Origin: JACRCT01 sp049841135
Lineage (GTDB): Bacteria > Myxococcota > Myxococcia > Myxococcales > UBA5297
Assembly: GCA_049841135.1 (NCBI GenBank)
Contig: JASGHK010000004.1
Coordinates: forward strand, 3,249,969 to 3,313,968
Length of the DNA: 64,000 nucleotides
Reading direction: 5' to 3'
In this document: one piece after another, positions 60,735-64,000 of the stretch
Position numbering within the stretch: the stretch's first letter is position 1
Layout of the letters: the number at the start of each line of letters is the position of its first letter
Made by a program: the position numbers and the translations under genes
Notes under the pieces: generated by a model
What the model was told of the DNA's origin: nothing
The model's database searches: none
Seen by the model: only the letters and a program-made list of their open reading frames with translations

Positions 60735-61915
60735 TCACTTCTTTTTGCCGAAGAACGGCAAGTAGTGACGCAAACCGCGCATCGCGCCCTGAACGCCTTG
60801 CACCATGCCCGCACCGACGGCGCCGATGCCACCGATCGCTCCGCCCTTGGGTGCGCCCGGCAACGCCACGACCTCGGCCATCTCCGGCAGCATCTCCGCG
60901 ATCGGCGTGGCCTCCGACGCTTCTTGCGCGCGTGGGCCGATGCCCTGCGCTTCCCGCGCTTCGGCGACGCTGCGCGCGAGGACGGTGTGCAGATCCTTGC
61001 GGAGTTGCACCTTCTTCAACGCGGTACCGATCTGCCGCGCCATCTCGCGGGTCGAACGGAATCGCGATTCTATTTCACCGACAGCGGCGCGGATGATCTG
61101 CGCGAACGGCGCGGGCACGTCGGACCGCAGCGGGCGCAGCGGCGGGACGATGCCCTCGCGCAACCGCGTGTACGTGTCGTAATCGGTGGCGCCATCGAAC
61201 AGCTTGCGCCCGACGAGGGCTTCCCACAGCACGCTGCCGCACGCGAACTGATCCGACGCCGGCAGCGGGCGGGTACCCGAGACGATCTCGGGCGCGAGGT
61301 AACTCATCTTGCCCTTCACGATGCCCGGGCTCGGTGGTTTCCTGGGAGCGATCGGGCGCGAGAGCGAGCTCGAAATCGATCAACTTCACCATGCCGCGCG
61401 TGGTGAGCAGCACGTTGTGCGGCGAGACGTCGCGATGGACGATCGGCATCGGTCGACCATCCGGGTCCGAGGCGTTGGTGCGCCGATGCGAGGCCCCGAA
61501 GAATGCCGACGCCGACGGCAGCCACCAGCTCCAGCGCAGGCGTTTCCTCGTTGCGAGCCGTGTGGTACTTATTCAGCTGCCGAGGTCGATGCCCTTCGAA
61601 TCCACTCGAGGACCATGTAGTAGTGGCCGCGGTCGTGGACGAAGTCGTGGACCTCCGACACGTTCGGAGATTGCAGCGCCGAACCGATGCGCGTTTCCTC
61701 GACGAACATCACCACGTACTGAGGCTGGCTCGCCGAGGTTCGCGTGCATCTGCTTCACGGCGACATCGCGGACGAAGCCGGAGTCTCCGCGAACGCGGCC
61801 GCGCCGAGAACATCGGCCATACACCCTTGCCGGCCACTTCGATGAGCTGGTAGCGGCCGCCGACAATCAGCCCTGGGCGTGGTTACTCGGCCATGACGAC
61901 GGAAGTAGTCATCAT
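60735..61915 (-). CDS. Ser/Thr protein kinase or pseudokinase (many frameshifts)
   Basis: The N-terminus reads MTTSVVMAE and IVGGRYQLIEVAGKG(G)MADV, the Gly-rich loop, then RDVAVKQMHANLGEP with the catalytic Lys. HRDVSPHNVLLTTRGMVKLI keeps HRD but the DFG triplet reads DFE (LIDFELALA), which should weaken Mg binding; one indel could account for it, since the stretch 61300-61870 is full of slips. From 61319 the reading is clean: MSYLAPEIVSGTRPLPASDQ, then LREGIVPPLRPLRSDVPAPF, ending in a basic tail. No membrane helix. It lies just before the GH31 gene on the same strand. Confidence 0.65.
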
Positions 61916-61973
61916 GGCATCCAGATCCCCTGCGAATCTCGCCTGTTCGGGATTCTCCGACGATCATCGATGG

Positions 61974-62747
61974 AACTTCTCGTCGCAGCACAAACGGCCG
62001 CGGTGTTACTTCTCCGACGAGTGGCGCTTATGGGGCTGACGCACTTCGCCGACGTGGAGTCGGACGCGAGGACATCCCTCTCGACCACGCGGCACTGCTG
62101 ATCGGTGCCTGTAGTACCTGCAGCGCGATGTCGACGCGTACTTCTCGATGCTCGACCGGATTGCGCGCGAGGCGGCGCCCGATGTGGCCCGCGCGGCGAG
62201 CGGGATTGGCCGTGCGCGCGCGATCAGCGATTACCGTTCGATCGCCTCGGGTTGCCAGCCGGCAACGCGACGATTACTACGATCCGCGCAATTCCTTCCT
62301 CACCGACGTGCTCGACCGTCGCACCGGGATCCCGATTCTCGCTGTCGATCGTCTATCTCGAGATCGCGCGGCGGGTCGGCGTGCTCGCTCAGGGCGTCAA
62401 CTTCCCCGGTGCACTTCCTCGTGCGTGTCGCGATCGAGGATGCGTGGCTGTTCCTCGACCCGTTCTCGGGCGGTGGGACGCTGACGCCCGCCGATTTAAG
62501 CCTGCTCCGCAAGACCACCACGCCCGACGCGGTGCTCGAGCCGTCGGTGATCGCCGCGGCCACCAAGCGACAGATCGTCGCGCGCATGCTCGTCAACCTC
62601 GCCGGCATCTATGGTCGCAACGGCGATCTCCCGAGGTCACTTCGACGTGCTCGAACGGCTGGCGCCCAGAATGTTCGAGCCATCGAATCCGCGGATCGCG
62701 CGCGACCTCGCGCAGCTTGGCAGGAGCGCGTCGACGGGCTAAAATGA
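61974..62747 (+). CDS. SirB1-like transglutaminase-fold protein (many frameshifts)
   Basis: The coherent pieces, in order, are EDIPLDHAALLIGAC, YFSMLDRIAREAAPDVARA, RDDYYDPRNSFLTDVLDRR, RRTGIPILLSIVYLEIARRV, GVLAQGVNFPGHFLVRV, DAWLFLDPFSGGGTLTPADL and RQIVARMLVNLAGIYGRNGD. This is the SirB1_N/UPF0162 pattern (transglutaminase-like domain followed by TPR). In frame 3 at the end it stops with TGA 62745-62747, overlapping the next ATG. Role unknown. At least four indels are needed; coordinates of the start are approximate. Confidence 0.7.
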
Positions 62748-63055
62748 AGTACGCCCTGGTCCTGGTGGCGATGGCGTGGTGGCAGCAAGGCACCACCACC
62801 GCCGAGCCATGCCGGTCCACCGCCGGGCAAGGTCGCCGCGGCCGCGTCGAGCAATGCAATCGCCTGCTGCTTCACCTCGTCGATCTCGAGTCGCGCGGGC
62901 CGGCGAGCTGGCCTGAAGATCCAACAGGCTGTCGTCGATTGAAGCGCACCGAGTTCCAGGCAGATATTCGAGACAAGACGCCGGCCCACCGGGTCGAATG
63001 CGCCCTCGCCGCTCGCAATCTCGACGGGGTCACGAAGTGCGATGAAGCGCCGTAG
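62744..63055 (+). CDS. Small exported Cys-containing protein
   Basis: 103 aa. MKYALVLVAMAWWQQGTTTA is a signal peptide, followed by Cys-containing helical sequence (VEQCNRLLLHLVDLESRG, DKTPAHRVECALAARNLDGV, TKCDEAP). This resembles small secreted helix-hairpin proteins of block C type bacteria. It overlaps the SirB1-like stop as ATGA. The segment around 62830-62870 may contain a frameshift, so the middle is uncertain. Confidence 0.5.
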   Translation: MKYALVLVAMAWWQQGTTTAEPCRSTAGQGRRGRVEQCNRLLLHLVDLESRGPASWPEDPTGCRRLKRTEFQADIRDKTPAHRVECALAARNLDGVTKCDEAP

Positions 63056-63071
63056 CTGATATCGTTTCTCG

Positions 63072-64000
63072 ATGTACGACGGCCAGTGACCCGTTCTCAG
63101 CCGGGTCGGTCGCGCGCCAGCTCGACTACTGCACGTACTGCCCGAAGATGTCGCGCCACGCGTGCCCGGTCTCGACGAGCAGGGCACCCTCCGAGCTGGT
63201 AACCCGCAGGCGAAGATGGATCGCCTGAACCAGCTGCGGCTCGGACGTTCGTCAGCGTGACCGCCCAGCCCGCCGATCCGCTGTGGGCATGCACGTTGCC
63301 GCCACTGCGCGATGCAGCACGACAACGAGCCGGGCCTGCATCTCTAGCAGTGGCAGCCGTCGAGCGGGGCACGCCGCATCCCTCCCTCGCGAACTACTGC
63401 GAGCGCTTCCGCGCCCGCGAGCGCCGATTGACTGCGCAGCTGTCGACGATGTTCGAAGGCGAGCTGGCCTCGTCGGGCGAAATGGGTACTGGCCGCTGCG
63501 ATGCGATCGACAAGGGCACCAAGGACATCGCCGCCGCACTGGCGCTAGACGCATCAGCCTCGAGGACGTCAAGCTCGTCGATGCGCCGGCGTTGCGCCGG
63601 CTATCCACTGGCCAGGCCGGGCATGGCGATATTGCCGCTGGCATGCCGGGCCGTGTCGCGTCGTCGCTGCGCGGCTTCGCAGATCGCGATCAACTGCTGC
63701 ACGTGCTGCTGCGCGATGGAGATTGCCGCCGAGGGCGTCGACGTCGCCGCCGAATGATCTCGCTCGCCGAGCTGCTCGCGCCCGGTCGCCGCCGACCTCG
63801 CCTGCCCGATCAACAAGAAGTCGGTCTACTACGCCGACCCCTGCTATGCCGCGCGCGCTATAATGGCATCGATCAGCCGCGGCGTGCGCTCTCGCAGCTC
63901 GTCGAAGTGCGCGAGCTCAGCTGGAGCAAGCGCGACACCGAGTGCTGTGGTGGTGGTGGCCTGCTCCGAAGACGATCCAGCTCGTCCAATGAGATGAGCG
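63072..64000 (+). CDS. Fe-S oxidoreductase with CCG domain (GlcF/HdrD/LutA-like), partial, many frameshifts
   Basis: The readable pieces are MYDG, DYCTYCPKMSRHACPVS (a CxxC...CP ferredoxin-like site), KMDRLNQLRLGRS, WACT(x)CRHCAMQHDNEPGLH (second cluster site), HPSLANYCERFRARERRLTA, DAIDKGTKDIAAALAL, ISLEDVKLVDAPA, and near the window end YADPCYA, ARYNGIDQPRRALSQLVEV and ECCGGGGLL. The last is the CCG (cysteine-rich) motif that binds an unusual cluster in heterodisulfide reductase and glycolate oxidase subunits. It likely moves electrons to or from a quinone or disulfide. An indel occurs roughly every 50-100 bases, so exact frames are unreliable; the gene continues past 64,000. Confidence 0.65.

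Overview
The window reads as high-GC DNA of the Myxococcota (myxobacteria-like), but probably not from one uninterrupted genome. Three blocks differ in codon habit. Block A (1 to about 29,400) favours GAC, GCC and CTC codons. Block B (about 29,400-34,580) is one huge gene of visibly lower GC. Block C (about 34,600-64,000) favours GAT, GCG and GATCG-type words and is full of secreted lipoproteins and protein kinases, as in Kofleriaceae/Haliangium-like bacteria. Genes at both breaks look truncated, so the window is either a chimeric assembly or carries real insertions.

Block A. A PpiC-type foldase (partial, minus strand) is followed by the cell-shape operon mreC-mreD-mrdA-rodA. Next come thioredoxin (minus), a thioredoxin-fold lipoprotein, an FtsB/DivIC-like protein and a GAF-GGDEF diguanylate cyclase. 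That gene overlaps a U32-family RNA-hydroxylation-type gene by GTGA. A complete rRNA operon lies on the minus strand (16S - tRNA-Ile(GAT) - tRNA-Ala(TGC) - 23S - 5S - terminator). It has a 1 kb leader with three promoter-like elements and repeated boxA-like motifs, and it sits directly downstream of yicC-gmk. Further on are an FAD monooxygenase, a TPR-AAA+ ATPase, a Trm112-like/GT9/GT9 operon, a Lys/Ala/Glu-rich exported protein, mlaF-mlaD (no mlaE), an ATP-grasp protein and a TPR protein cut at the block end.

Block B. One minus-strand gene of about 5 kb encodes, after indel correction, a PD-(D/E)XK-like N-terminus (DUF4297/Cap4 style), a STAND-type P-loop NTPase core and a very long helical-repeat C-terminus. 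This is the layout of antiviral Avs-type proteins and is the best candidate for a defence system here.

Block C. This holds a xanthine-dehydrogenase/CO-dehydrogenase-family three-subunit operon, several lipoproteins, a degenerate aldo/keto reductase, a GFA-fold protein and a radical SAM protein whose CxxxCxxC motif is interrupted by a 146-residue mini-intein. It continues with a TPMT-like methyltransferase, a PhnD-like binding protein, an FHA protein coupled to a lytic transglycosylase, nadB, a TIM-barrel/TIGR02996 gene pair, two Ser/Thr kinases, a GH31 glycosidase lipoprotein, a SirB1-like protein and a partial Fe-S oxidoreductase with a CCG domain.

All three blocks carry frequent one-base frameshifts, nearly all repaired by removing one base, often a duplicated one. 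They become dense after 61 kb. I treat them as consensus errors and give whole-gene spans through them.
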